From the NCBI RefSeq assembly GCF_023065955.2, contig NW_026622771.1, positions 1 through 64,000 of the forward strand: a stretch of 64,000 nt of DNA, read 5' to 3'. Under the pieces are notes generated by a model. That model was not told the origin of the DNA. It saw only the letters and a list, made by a program, of their open reading frames with translations, and ran no database searches. The position numbers were made by a program, and so were the translations under genes. Each line of letters opens with the position of its first letter. Position 1 is the first letter of the stretch. Source of the DNA: Ursus arctos (Eukaryota > Chordata > Mammalia > Carnivora > Ursidae). Of the stretch, positions 1-10,186 are shown in pieces.

Positions 1-92
1 ACGTTGGGTTGAAAGCAGAAGGAAAGTGGCTGAGACTTTGCTTCGAGAGAGGATCTTACCAAATCGATCCTTCGAGGCATGTCTTCTATCGT
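1..92 (+). repeat. U0: partial unit, 3' end only
   Basis: This is the last 92 bases of a unit cut by the window edge and holds most of monomer M15. It carries the full-length M15 ending (cttctatcg) found in most A units. Confidence 0.9.
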
Positions 93-203
93 GTAGTGGG
101 AAGCATTCAGATAAGTGCGTTTCTCAGCATAAAGAAATGATTGTACACTTAACATTTGGAAAGAATTCTGTGGAAACCATCTGAAACTCACATTTTCTCT
201 CAT
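93..203 (+). repeat. Monomer M1 of reference unit (111 bp)
   Basis: It starts with gtagtgggaagc, the least variable word in the array and present in A and B units alike. It contains the only GAATTC I noticed in the unit (163-168) and the A/G variant at 160. Confidence 0.75.
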
Positions 204-316
204 GAACCTGGAAGCATTGGCTCAAGGGTGAGGGAACATGTGACTCAGTGCGGTTTCCTAAACCCTGAGCACCGAGCCTCTGGTTAGAGAATGCCACTTC
301 AAGCATCCTGATGCAT
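204..316 (+). repeat. Monomer M2 of reference unit (113 bp)
   Basis: It starts gaacctggaagc. The stretch from the end of M1 through most of M2 is identical in A and B units, although sequence on both sides differs between the types. Confidence 0.75.
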
Positions 317-430
317 GGAGAGAGAAGTTTTGTCAACTATCTGTATTGAACGGTAAGAGAAGTGCCCTGCCGAGAACACTAAGAGAGAGCGCCATCTAGA
401 GACAACCTTCCAACTTCCATCTACCTTCAT
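317..430 (+). repeat. Monomer M3 of reference unit (114 bp)
   Basis: It starts ggagagagaag. It carries the length variant aagagagagc (381-390), shortened by two bases in U3, U5, U9, U12, U14, U17, U24, U31 and U32. A small inverted repeat, gcatc-ct-gatgc (303-314), sits just before its start. Confidence 0.75.
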
Positions 431-539
431 GAAGATGGATGTATTTTCCAAAAGTTTGTATTAAAACACAAGGCACGTGCTGTATGCTCACATAAGAACA
501 CCCTTTGTAGAAGATCTTCCAACTCACATCTTCTGTAAT
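431..539 (+). repeat. Monomer M4 of reference unit (109 bp)
   Basis: It starts gaagatggatg, and its start lies in the 10-base palindrome cttcatgaag. Its 3' end (catcttc before the next gaagatgg) shows the usual monomer boundary. Confidence 0.75.
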
Positions 540-658
540 GAAGATGGAAGTACTTGCAGAAGTGTGAGTGAACGCATCAGGAGAGGTTCTAGCTAAGTAG
601 CATTGAGAACCAAGTCTGTGTTGTAGGAAGGCAACAACGATCTAACGTCGTTACCCAT
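540..658 (+). repeat. Monomer M5 of reference unit (119 bp)
   Basis: It starts gaagatggaagt and is the longest monomer of the A unit. Rare single-base variants fall here: gaacgcctc in U13 and U27, and gaacacatc in U25. Confidence 0.75.
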
Positions 659-769
659 GAATACGCACGCATTTCCCAAAACGTGTGTTGAAACTTCAGG
701 AAAATGCCATAGACGTAACCCTCAGTAAGGAGAGGGAATGCAAAGTGTCTTCTACCTCCCGTCTGTCAC
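659..769 (+). repeat. Monomer M6 of reference unit (111 bp)
   Basis: It starts gaatacgcacgc. In B units the matching monomer is 152 bp long and includes the phased A-tract block. Confidence 0.7.
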
Positions 770-773
770 GATG
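757..773 (-). other. Near-match to a CENP-B box (one core mismatch), reference copy
   Basis: Read on the minus strand, this 17-mer matches eight of the nine CENP-B core positions (TTCG, then A, then CGGG); the mismatch is in the TTCG part. The plus strand reads tcccg, then t at 764, then cgat. It recurs in the A units at the M6/M7 border. In B units the aligned site lacks the cccg. By chance about 0.4 such matches would be expected per unit on both strands, so binding is not shown. Confidence 0.3.
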
Positions 774-883
774 ATGGAAGCTTGTTTCAGAGTGTGAATT
801 TAAGGGTAAGGAAAGGGCCGTTAACCGATCTTTGAGAAAGATCACTGTATCAAAGCCATCTTCCATCTCACATCTTCGGATGT
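770..883 (+). repeat. Monomer M7 of reference unit (114 bp)
   Basis: It starts gatgatggaagc. It carries the A/G variant at 852 (caaagcc or cgaagcc). The A form was seen only in the first 23.6 kb, in U1, U3, U5, U10, U12 and U14. Confidence 0.75.
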
Positions 884-885
884 GA
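868..885. other. Perfect 7-bp dyad with ttcg loop at the M7/M8 border
   Basis: The left arm tcacatc (868-874) and right arm gatgtga (879-885) are exact reverse complements around ttcg. If transcribed, the closing c(uucg)g would be an exceptionally stable RNA tetraloop; in DNA it could extrude as a cruciform. The same word recurs in A units at about 775 bases from the unit start and is absent from B units. Confidence 0.7.
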
Positions 886-998
886 AGATGAAAACTTTTG
901 CACAGGGGTGTAAGGAAATATAAGGAAAGTGCCACAGACTGAAATCTATGAAAGAACGCCGTACAGAAAGCATCTTGCATCCCGCAATCTTCAGTCAT
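884..998 (+). repeat. Monomer M8 of reference unit (115 bp), duplicate of M11
   Basis: It starts gaagatgaaaac. From the ttgcacagggg word to gccgtaca it is base-for-base the same as M11 over about 70 bases, far closer than unrelated monomers of the unit. It is missing from B units and is partly replaced by M11 sequence in U32. Confidence 0.8.
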
Positions 999-1110
999 GA
1001 GAACGGAAGCATGTGCAAAAGTGTACAAAAACATCAACATAAAGCACTTTGCTTAACGTGGTAGAAGAACACTGTGCAGCCACCATGTCTCAACTCATCA
1101 CTCCTGTCGT
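999..1110 (+). repeat. Monomer M9 of reference unit (112 bp), duplicate of M12
   Basis: It starts gagaacggaagcatg, the same start as M12, and stays similar along its length. It is absent from B units and U32. Confidence 0.8.
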
Positions 1111-1202
1111 GAAGATGGAGCTTTGTAAGGAAAGGGTAGTTAAGCAATCTTTGAGAAAGAATACTGTGTCGAAGCCATCTTCCCTCTCACGTCTTCAGAC
1201 GT
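1111..1202 (+). repeat. Monomer M10 of reference unit (92 bp), hybrid junction monomer
   Basis: It is about 20 bases shorter than the others. The sequence leading into it matches the lead-in to M13 (ccacc, then ctcaactca and actcctgt), while its 3' part (gtaaggaaaggg, then caatctttgagaaag) matches the 3' part of M7. This is expected at the join of a tandem duplication running from inside M7 to the start of M13. Confidence 0.75.
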
Positions 1203-1204
1203 GA
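1187..1204. other. Perfect 7-bp dyad with ttca loop at the M10/M11 border
   Basis: The arms tcacgtc and gacgtga flank ttca. The dyad occupies the same position relative to the monomer start as the one at M8, but the fifth pair is G-C rather than A-T. It is present in A and B units. In U20 a base change lies immediately after the right arm (32866) and leaves the dyad intact. Confidence 0.7.
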
Positions 1205-1317
1205 ATACGTAACCGTTTGCACAGGGGTGTAAGGAAATATAAGGAAAGTGCCACAGACTGAAATCTATGAAAGAACGCCGTACACAAAGCATCTTGCATG
1301 CCACAATCTTCAGTCAT
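1203..1317 (+). repeat. Monomer M11 of reference unit (115 bp)
   Basis: It starts gaatacgtaacc and is the partner of M8. It is present in A units, B units and U32, so it belongs to the common 12-monomer core. Confidence 0.8.
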
Positions 1318-1432
1318 GAGAACGGAAGCATGGGTAAAAGTGTGGAGGAAAACATCAACAGAAAGCAGTTTGCTTAACTCTGTAGAAGGGCACTCTGCAA
1401 GCCACCACGTCTCAACTCACCACTCCTGTGGT
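1318..1432 (+). repeat. Monomer M12 of reference unit (115 bp)
   Basis: It starts gagaacggaagcatggg and is the partner of M9. A private base change (T to C at 61821) is seen in U38. Confidence 0.8.
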
Positions 1433-1434
1433 GA
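1417..1434. other. Perfect 7-bp dyad with tcct loop at the M12/M13 border
   Basis: The arms tcaccac and gtggtga flank tcct, again ending one base past the monomer start. Its fifth pair is C-G and its sixth A-T, different from both other dyads yet still fully paired. Confidence 0.7.
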
Positions 1435-1546
1435 AGATGGAAGCCTTGGCAAGAGTGTGCACGAGCACATAACGAAAGGGCCGTCCAGTTAATTCTGAGA
1501 CCCAAATCTGTGTAGATAGACTACAACACCGAACCCACCTCCTGAC
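1433..1546 (+). repeat. Monomer M13 of reference unit (114 bp)
   Basis: It starts gaagatggaagcc. The most informative subtype marker lies here: cacataacg, cacgtaacg or cacgtaaag (1467-1475 in this copy). Confidence 0.8.
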
Positions 1547-1664
1547 GAATGAATCAACCAGGGATTTCTTCCCTGTGTGTGGAACCTTAAGGAAAGTGCC
1601 ATAAACTTAACAGGAGATGAGAACACTGGATCGATTGCTTCTTACAACCCACGGCTTCTCTCTC
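1547..1664 (+). repeat. Monomer M14 of reference unit (118 bp)
   Basis: It starts gaatgaatcaacc. A 1-base deletion (tgtggaacc to tgtgaacc) travels with the change gtgcc to gagcc in the copies compared. Units followed by B also carry gaatactgg instead of gaacactgg here. Confidence 0.75.
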
Positions 1665-1775
1665 GTAGACATAAACATTTGCCACGTTGGGTTGAAAGCA
1701 GAAGGAAAGTGGCTGAGACTTTGCTTCGAGAGAGGATCTTACCAAATCGATCCTTCGAGGCATGTCTTCTATCGT
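1665..1775 (+). repeat. Monomer M15 of reference unit (111 bp)
   Basis: It starts gtagacataaac. Its end shows three states: cttctatcg, a 5-base deletion of ctatc giving cttgtg (U9, U17, U22, U24, U29, U35, U36), or cttctaacg just before B-type sequence. Confidence 0.7.
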
Positions 1776-3458
1776 GTAGTGGGAAGCATTCAGATAAGTG
1801 CGTTTCTCAGCATAAAGAAATGATTGTACACTTAACATTTGGGAAGAATTCTGTGGAAACCATCTGAAACTCACATTTTCTCTCATGAACCTGGAAGCAT
1901 TGGCTCAAGGGTGAGGGAACATGTGACTCAGTGCGGTTTCCTAAACCCTGAGCACCGAGCCTCTGGTTAGAGAATGCCACTTCAAGCATCCTGATGCATG
2001 GAGAGAGAAGTTTTGTCAACTATCTGTATTGAACGGTAAGAGAAGTGCCCTGCCGAGAACACTAAGAGAGAGCGCCATCTAGAGACAACCTTCCAACTTC
2101 CATCTACCTTCATGAAGATGGATGTATTTTCCAAAAGTTTGTATTAAAACACAAGGCACGTGCTGTATGCTCACATAAGAACACCCTTTGTAGAAGATCT
2201 TCCAACTCACATCTTCTGTAATGAAGATGGAAGTACTTGCAGAAGTGTGAGTGAACGCATCAGGAGAGGTTCTAGCTAAGTAGCATTGAGAACCAAGTCT
2301 GTGTTGTAGGAAGGCAACAACGATCTAACGTCGTTACCCATGAATACGCACGCATTTCCCAAAACGTGTGTTGAAACTTCAGGAAAATGCCATAGACGTA
2401 ACCCTCAGTAAGGAGAGGGAATGCAAAGTGTCTTCTACCTCCCGTCTGTCACGATGATGGAAGCTTGTTTCAGAGTGTGAATTTAAGGGTAAGGAAAGGG
2501 CCGTTAACCGATCTTTGAGAAAGATCACTGTATCGAAGCCATCTTCCATCTCACATCTTCGGATGTGAAGATGAAAACTTTTGCACAGGGGTGTAAGGAA
2601 ATATAAGGAAAGTGCCACAGACTGAAATCTATGAAAGAACGCCGTACAGAAAGCATCTTGCATCCCGCAATCTTCAGTCATGAGAACGGAAGCATGTGCA
2701 AAAGTGTACAAAAACATCAACATAAAGCACTTTGCTTAACGTGGTAGAAGAACACTGTGCAGCCACCATGTCTCAACTCATCACTCCTGTCGTGAAGATG
2801 GAGCTTTGTAAGGAAAGGGTAGTTAAGCAATCTTTGAGAAAGAATACTGTGTCGAAGCCATCTTCCCTCTCACGTCTTCAGACGTGAATACGTAACCGTT
2901 TGCACAGGGGTGTAAGGAAATATAAGGAAAGTGCCACAGACTGAAATCTATGAAAGAACGCCGTACACAAAGCATCTTGCATGCCACAATCTTCAGTCAT
3001 GAGAACGGAAGCATGGGTAAAAGTGTGGAGGAAAACATCAACAGAAAGCAGTTTGCTTAACTCTGTAGAAGGGCACTCTGCAAGCCACCACGTCTCAACT
3101 CACCACTCCTGTGGTGAAGATGGAAGCCTTGGCAAGAGTGTGCACGAGCACGTAACGAAAGGGCCGTCCAGTTAATTCTGAGACCCAAATCTGTGTAGAT
3201 AGACTACAACACCGAACCCACCTCCTGACGAATGAATCAACCAGGGATTTCTTCCCTGTGTGTGGAACCTTAAGGAAAGTGCCATAAACTTAACAGGAGA
3301 TGAGAACACTGGATCGATTGCTTCTTACAACCCACGGCTTCTCTCTCGTAGACATAAACATTTGCCACGTTGGGTTGAAAGCAGAAGGAAAGTGGCTGAG
3401 ACTTTGCTTCGAGAGAGGATCTTACCAAATCGATCCTTCGAGGCATGTCTTCTATCGT
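1776..3458 (+). repeat. U2: type A unit, 1683 bp
   Basis: Markers: gggaag in M1, full-length M3, cgaagcc in M7, cacgtaacg in M13, tgtggaacc in M14, cttctatcg in M15. It is the second member of the alternating pair with U1. Confidence 0.93.
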
Positions 3459-5139
3459 GTAGTGGGAAGCATTCAGATAAGTGCGTTTCTCAGCATAAAG
3501 AAATGATTGTACACTTAACATTTGGGAAGAATTCTGTGGAAACCATCTGAAACTCACATTTTCTCTCATGAACCTGGAAGCATTGGCTCAAGGGTGAGGG
3601 AACATGTGACTCAGTGCGGTTTCCTAAACCCTGAGCACCGAGCCTCTGGTTAGAGAATGCCACTTCAAGCATCCTGATGCATGGAGAGAGAAGTTTTGTC
3701 AACTATCTGTATTGAACGGTAAGAGAAGTGCCCTGCCGAGAACACTGAGAGAGCGCCATCTAGAGACAACCTTCCAACTTCCATCTACCTTCATGAAGAT
3801 GGATGTATTTTCCAAAAGTTTGTATTAAAACACAAGGCACGTGCTGTATGCTCACATAAGAACACCCTTTGTAGAAGATCTTCCAACTCACATCTTCTGT
3901 AATGAAGATGGAAGTACTTGCAGAAGTGTGAGTGAACGCATCAGGAGAGGTTCTAGCTAAGTAGCATTGAGAACCAAGTCTGTGTTGTAGGAAGGCAACA
4001 ACGATCTAACGTCGTTACCCATGAATACGCACGCATTTCCCAAAACGTGTGTTGAAACTTCAGGAAAATGCCATAGACGTAACCCTCAGTAAGGAGAGGG
4101 AATGCAAAGTGTCTTCTACCTCCCGTCTGTCACGATGATGGAAGCTTGTTTCAGAGTGTGAATTTAAGGGTAAGGAAAGGGCCGTTAACCGATCTTTGAG
4201 AAAGATCACTGTATCAAAGCCATCTTCCATCTCACATCTTCGGATGTGAAGATGAAAACTTTTGCACAGGGGTGTAAGGAAATATAAGGAAAGTGCCACA
4301 GACTGAAATCTATGAAAGAACGCCGTACAGAAAGCATCTTGCATCCCGCAATCTTCAGTCATGAGAACGGAAGCATGTGCAAAAGTGTACAAAAACATCA
4401 ACATAAAGCACTTTGCTTAACGTGGTAGAAGAACACTGTGCAGCCACCATGTCTCAACTCATCACTCCTGTCGTGAAGATGGAGCTTTGTAAGGAAAGGG
4501 TAGTTAAGCAATCTTTGAGAAAGAATACTGTGTCGAAGCCATCTTCCCTCTCACGTCTTCAGACGTGAATACGTAACCGTTTGCACAGGGGTGTAAGGAA
4601 ATATAAGGAAAGTGCCACAGACTGAAATCTATGAAAGAACGCCGTACACAAAGCATCTTGCATGCCACAATCTTCAGTCATGAGAACGGAAGCATGGGTA
4701 AAAGTGTGGAGGAAAACATCAACAGAAAGCAGTTTGCTTAACTCTGTAGAAGGGCACTCTGCAAGCCACCACGTCTCAACTCACCACTCCTGTGGTGAAG
4801 ATGGAAGCCTTGGCAAGAGTGTGCACGAGCACATAACGAAAGGGCCGTCCAGTTAATTCTGAGACCCAAATCTGTGTAGATAGACTACAACACCGAACCC
4901 ACCTCCTGACGAATGAATCAACCAGGGATTTCTTCCCTGTGTGTGGAACCTTAAGGAAAGTGCCATAAACTTAACAGGAGATGAGAACACTGGATCGATT
5001 GCTTCTTACAACCCACGGCTTCTCTCTCGTAGACATAAACATTTGCCACGTTGGGTTGAAAGCAGAAGGAAAGTGGCTGAGACTTTGCTTCGAGAGAGGA
5101 TCTTACCAAATCGATCCTTCGAGGCATGTCTTCTATCGT
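3459..5139 (+). repeat. U3: type A unit, 1681 bp
   Basis: Markers: gggaag, 2-bp deletion in M3, caaagcc, cacataacg, tgtggaacc, cttctatcg. Confidence 0.93.
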
Positions 5140-6822
5140 GTAGTGGGAAGCATTCAGATAAGTGCGTTTCTCAGCATAAAGAAATGATTGTACACTTAAC
5201 ATTTGGAAAGAATTCTGTGGAAACCATCTGAAACTCACATTTTCTCTCATGAACCTGGAAGCATTGGCTCAAGGGTGAGGGAACATGTGACTCAGTGCGG
5301 TTTCCTAAACCCTGAGCACCGAGCCTCTGGTTAGAGAATGCCACTTCAAGCATCCTGATGCATGGAGAGAGAAGTTTTGTCAACTATCTGTATTGAACGG
5401 TAAGAGAAGTGCCCTGCCGAGAACACTAAGAGAGAGCGCCATCTAGAGACAACCTTCCAACTTCCATCTACCTTCATGAAGATGGATGTATTTTCCAAAA
5501 GTTTGTATTAAAACACAAGGCACGTGCTGTATGCTCACATAAGAACACCCTTTGTAGAAGATCTTCCAACTCACATCTTCTGTAATGAAGATGGAAGTAC
5601 TTGCAGAAGTGTGAGTGAACGCATCAGGAGAGGTTCTAGCTAAGTAGCATTGAGAACCAAGTCTGTGTTGTAGGAAGGCAACAACGATCTAACGTCGTTA
5701 CCCATGAATACGCACGCATTTCCCAAAACGTGTGTTGAAACTTCAGGAAAATGCCATAGACGTAACCCTCAGTAAGGAGAGGGAATGCAAAGTGTCTTCT
5801 ACCTCCCGTCTGTCACGATGATGGAAGCTTGTTTCAGAGTGTGAATTTAAGGGTAAGGAAAGGGCCGTTAACCGATCTTTGAGAAAGATCACTGTATCGA
5901 AGCCATCTTCCATCTCACATCTTCGGATGTGAAGATGAAAACTTTTGCACAGGGGTGTAAGGAAATATAAGGAAAGTGCCACAGACTGAAATCTATGAAA
6001 GAACGCCGTACAGAAAGCATCTTGCATCCCGCAATCTTCAGTCATGAGAACGGAAGCATGTGCAAAAGTGTACAAAAACATCAACATAAAGCACTTTGCT
6101 TAACGTGGTAGAAGAACACTGTGCAGCCACCATGTCTCAACTCATCACTCCTGTCGTGAAGATGGAGCTTTGTAAGGAAAGGGTAGTTAAGCAATCTTTG
6201 AGAAAGAATACTGTGTCGAAGCCATCTTCCCTCTCACGTCTTCAGACGTGAATACGTAACCGTTTGCACAGGGGTGTAAGGAAATATAAGGAAAGTGCCA
6301 CAGACTGAAATCTATGAAAGAACGCCGTACACAAAGCATCTTGCATGCCACAATCTTCAGTCATGAGAACGGAAGCATGGGTAAAAGTGTGGAGGAAAAC
6401 ATCAACAGAAAGCAGTTTGCTTAACTCTGTAGAAGGGCACTCTGCAAGCCACCACGTCTCAACTCACCACTCCTGTGGTGAAGATGGAAGCCTTGGCAAG
6501 AGTGTGCACGAGCACGTAACGAAAGGGCCGTCCAGTTAATTCTGAGACCCAAATCTGTGTAGATAGACTACAACACCGAACCCACCTCCTGACGAATGAA
6601 TCAACCAGGGATTTCTTCCCTGTGTGTGGAACCTTAAGGAAAGTGCCATAAACTTAACAGGAGATGAGAACACTGGATCGATTGCTTCTTACAACCCACG
6701 GCTTCTCTCTCGTAGACATAAACATTTGCCACGTTGGGTTGAAAGCAGAAGGAAAGTGGCTGAGACTTTGCTTCGAGAGAGGATCTTACCAAATCGATCC
6801 TTCGAGGCATGTCTTCTATCGT
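5140..6822 (+). repeat. U4: type A unit, 1683 bp
   Basis: Markers: ggaaag, full-length M3, cgaagcc, cacgtaacg, tgtggaacc, cttctatcg. Confidence 0.93.
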
Positions 6823-8503
6823 GTAGTGGGAAGCATTCAGATAAGTGCGTTTCTCAGCATAAAGAAATGATTGTACACTTAACATTTGGGAAGAATTCTG
6901 TGGAAACCATCTGAAACTCACATTTTCTCTCATGAACCTGGAAGCATTGGCTCAAGGGTGAGGGAACATGTGACTCAGTGCGGTTTCCTAAACCCTGAGC
7001 ACCGAGCCTCTGGTTAGAGAATGCCACTTCAAGCATCCTGATGCATGGAGAGAGAAGTTTTGTCAACTATCTGTATTGAACGGTAAGAGAAGTGCCCTGC
7101 CGAGAACACTGAGAGAGCGCCATCTAGAGACAACCTTCCAACTTCCATCTACCTTCATGAAGATGGATGTATTTTCCAAAAGTTTGTATTAAAACACAAG
7201 GCACGTGCTGTATGCTCACATAAGAACACCCTTTGTAGAAGATCTTCCAACTCACATCTTCTGTAATGAAGATGGAAGTACTTGCAGAAGTGTGAGTGAA
7301 CGCATCAGGAGAGGTTCTAGCTAAGTAGCATTGAGAACCAAGTCTGTGTTGTAGGAAGGCAACAACGATCTAACGTCGTTACCCATGAATACGCACGCAT
7401 TTCCCAAAACGTGTGTTGAAACTTCAGGAAAATGCCATAGACGTAACCCTCAGTAAGGAGAGGGAATGCAAAGTGTCTTCTACCTCCCGTCTGTCACGAT
7501 GATGGAAGCTTGTTTCAGAGTGTGAATTTAAGGGTAAGGAAAGGGCCGTTAACCGATCTTTGAGAAAGATCACTGTATCAAAGCCATCTTCCATCTCACA
7601 TCTTCGGATGTGAAGATGAAAACTTTTGCACAGGGGTGTAAGGAAATATAAGGAAAGTGCCACAGACTGAAATCTATGAAAGAACGCCGTACAGAAAGCA
7701 TCTTGCATCCCGCAATCTTCAGTCATGAGAACGGAAGCATGTGCAAAAGTGTACAAAAACATCAACATAAAGCACTTTGCTTAACGTGGTAGAAGAACAC
7801 TGTGCAGCCACCATGTCTCAACTCATCACTCCTGTCGTGAAGATGGAGCTTTGTAAGGAAAGGGTAGTTAAGCAATCTTTGAGAAAGAATACTGTGTCGA
7901 AGCCATCTTCCCTCTCACGTCTTCAGACGTGAATACGTAACCGTTTGCACAGGGGTGTAAGGAAATATAAGGAAAGTGCCACAGACTGAAATCTATGAAA
8001 GAACGCCGTACACAAAGCATCTTGCATGCCACAATCTTCAGTCATGAGAACGGAAGCATGGGTAAAAGTGTGGAGGAAAACATCAACAGAAAGCAGTTTG
8101 CTTAACTCTGTAGAAGGGCACTCTGCAAGCCACCACGTCTCAACTCACCACTCCTGTGGTGAAGATGGAAGCCTTGGCAAGAGTGTGCACGAGCACATAA
8201 CGAAAGGGCCGTCCAGTTAATTCTGAGACCCAAATCTGTGTAGATAGACTACAACACCGAACCCACCTCCTGACGAATGAATCAACCAGGGATTTCTTCC
8301 CTGTGTGTGGAACCTTAAGGAAAGTGCCATAAACTTAACAGGAGATGAGAACACTGGATCGATTGCTTCTTACAACCCACGGCTTCTCTCTCGTAGACAT
8401 AAACATTTGCCACGTTGGGTTGAAAGCAGAAGGAAAGTGGCTGAGACTTTGCTTCGAGAGAGGATCTTACCAAATCGATCCTTCGAGGCATGTCTTCTAT
8501 CGT
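6823..8503 (+). repeat. U5: type A unit, 1681 bp
   Basis: Same marker set as U3 (gggaag, 2-bp deletion, caaagcc, cacataacg), which supports a two-unit period. Confidence 0.93.
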
Positions 8504-10186
8504 GTAGTGGGAAGCATTCAGATAAGTGCGTTTCTCAGCATAAAGAAATGATTGTACACTTAACATTTGGGAAGAATTCTGTGGAAACCATCTGAAACTC
8601 ACATTTTCTCTCATGAACCTGGAAGCATTGGCTCAAGGGTGAGGGAACATGTGACTCAGTGCGGTTTCCTAAACCCTGAGCACCGAGCCTCTGGTTAGAG
8701 AATGCCACTTCAAGCATCCTGATGCATGGAGAGAGAAGTTTTGTCAACTATCTGTATTGAACGGTAAGAGAAGTGCCCTGCCGAGAACACTAAGAGAGAG
8801 CGCCATCTAGAGACAACCTTCCAACTTCCATCTACCTTCATGAAGATGGATGTATTTTCCAAAAGTTTGTATTAAAACACAAGGCACGTGCTGTATGCTC
8901 ACATAAGAACACCCTTTGTAGAAGATCTTCCAACTCACATCTTCTGTAATGAAGATGGAAGTACTTGCAGAAGTGTGAGTGAACGCATCAGGAGAGGTTC
9001 TAGCTAAGTAGCATTGAGAACCAAGTCTGTGTTGTAGGAAGGCAACAACGATCTAACGTCGTTACCCATGAATACGCACGCATTTCCCAAAACGTGTGTT
9101 GAAACTTCAGGAAAATGCCATAGACGTAACCCTCAGTAAGGAGAGGGAATGCAAAGTGTCTTCTACCTCCCGTCTGTCACGATGATGGAAGCTTGTTTCA
9201 GAGTGTGAATTTAAGGGTAAGGAAAGGGCCGTTAACCGATCTTTGAGAAAGATCACTGTATCGAAGCCATCTTCCATCTCACATCTTCGGATGTGAAGAT
9301 GAAAACTTTTGCACAGGGGTGTAAGGAAATATAAGGAAAGTGCCACAGACTGAAATCTATGAAAGAACGCCGTACAGAAAGCATCTTGCATCCCGCAATC
9401 TTCAGTCATGAGAACGGAAGCATGTGCAAAAGTGTACAAAAACATCAACATAAAGCACTTTGCTTAACGTGGTAGAAGAACACTGTGCAGCCACCATGTC
9501 TCAACTCATCACTCCTGTCGTGAAGATGGAGCTTTGTAAGGAAAGGGTAGTTAAGCAATCTTTGAGAAAGAATACTGTGTCGAAGCCATCTTCCCTCTCA
9601 CGTCTTCAGACGTGAATACGTAACCGTTTGCACAGGGGTGTAAGGAAATATAAGGAAAGTGCCACAGACTGAAATCTATGAAAGAACGCCGTACACAAAG
9701 CATCTTGCATGCCACAATCTTCAGTCATGAGAACGGAAGCATGGGTAAAAGTGTGGAGGAAAACATCAACAGAAAGCAGTTTGCTTAACTCTGTAGAAGG
9801 GCACTCTGCAAGCCACCACGTCTCAACTCACCACTCCTGTGGTGAAGATGGAAGCCTTGGCAAGAGTGTGCACGAGCACGTAACGAAAGGGCCGTCCAGT
9901 TAATTCTGAGACCCAAATCTGTGTAGATAGACTACAACACCGAACCCACCTCCTGACGAATGAATCAACCAGGGATTTCTTCCCTGTGTGTGGAACCTTA
10001 AGGAAAGTGCCATAAACTTAACAGGAGATGAGAACACTGGATCGATTGCTTCTTACAACCCACGGCTTCTCTCTCGTAGACATAAACATTTGCCACGTTG
10101 GGTTGAAAGCAGAAGGAAAGTGGCTGAGACTTTGCTTCGAGAGAGGATCTTACCAAATCGATCCTTCGAGGCATGTCTTCTATCGT
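8504..10186 (+). repeat. U6: type A unit, 1683 bp
   Basis: Same marker set as U2 (gggaag, full M3, cgaagcc, cacgtaacg). Confidence 0.93.

Larger units (their letters stand above)
93..1775 (+). repeat. U1: type A 15-mer unit, 1683 bp (reference copy)
   Basis: This is the first complete unit and the reference for monomer positions. Diagnostic sites are ggaaag in M1 (A at 160), no 2-bp deletion in M3, caaagcc in M7 (A at 852), cacataacg in M13 (A at 1469), tgtggaacc in M14 and cttctatcg in M15. At the sites tracked it differs from U2 at only three bases. Confidence 0.95.

Noticed and set aside
303..314. gcatc-ct-gatgc inverted repeat as a terminator or cruciform
   Set aside because: Only 5-bp arms, a 2-base loop, a different position from the other dyads and no T-run; not strong enough to call.
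696..1040. Minus-strand open frame of 114 codons repeated in most A units
   Set aside because: It recurs because the satellite is homogenised. It shows no recognisable domain, overlaps other equally long frames, and is broken or replaced in B units and U32 with no sign of compensation.
1577..1886. Overlapping plus- and minus-strand frames of 96, 68 and 99 codons
   Set aside because: Three frames overlap on both strands of the same DNA; 1-, 2- and 5-bp deletions in other units shift them freely (for example 74 and 81 codons at 15007-15319). Behaviour is non-coding.
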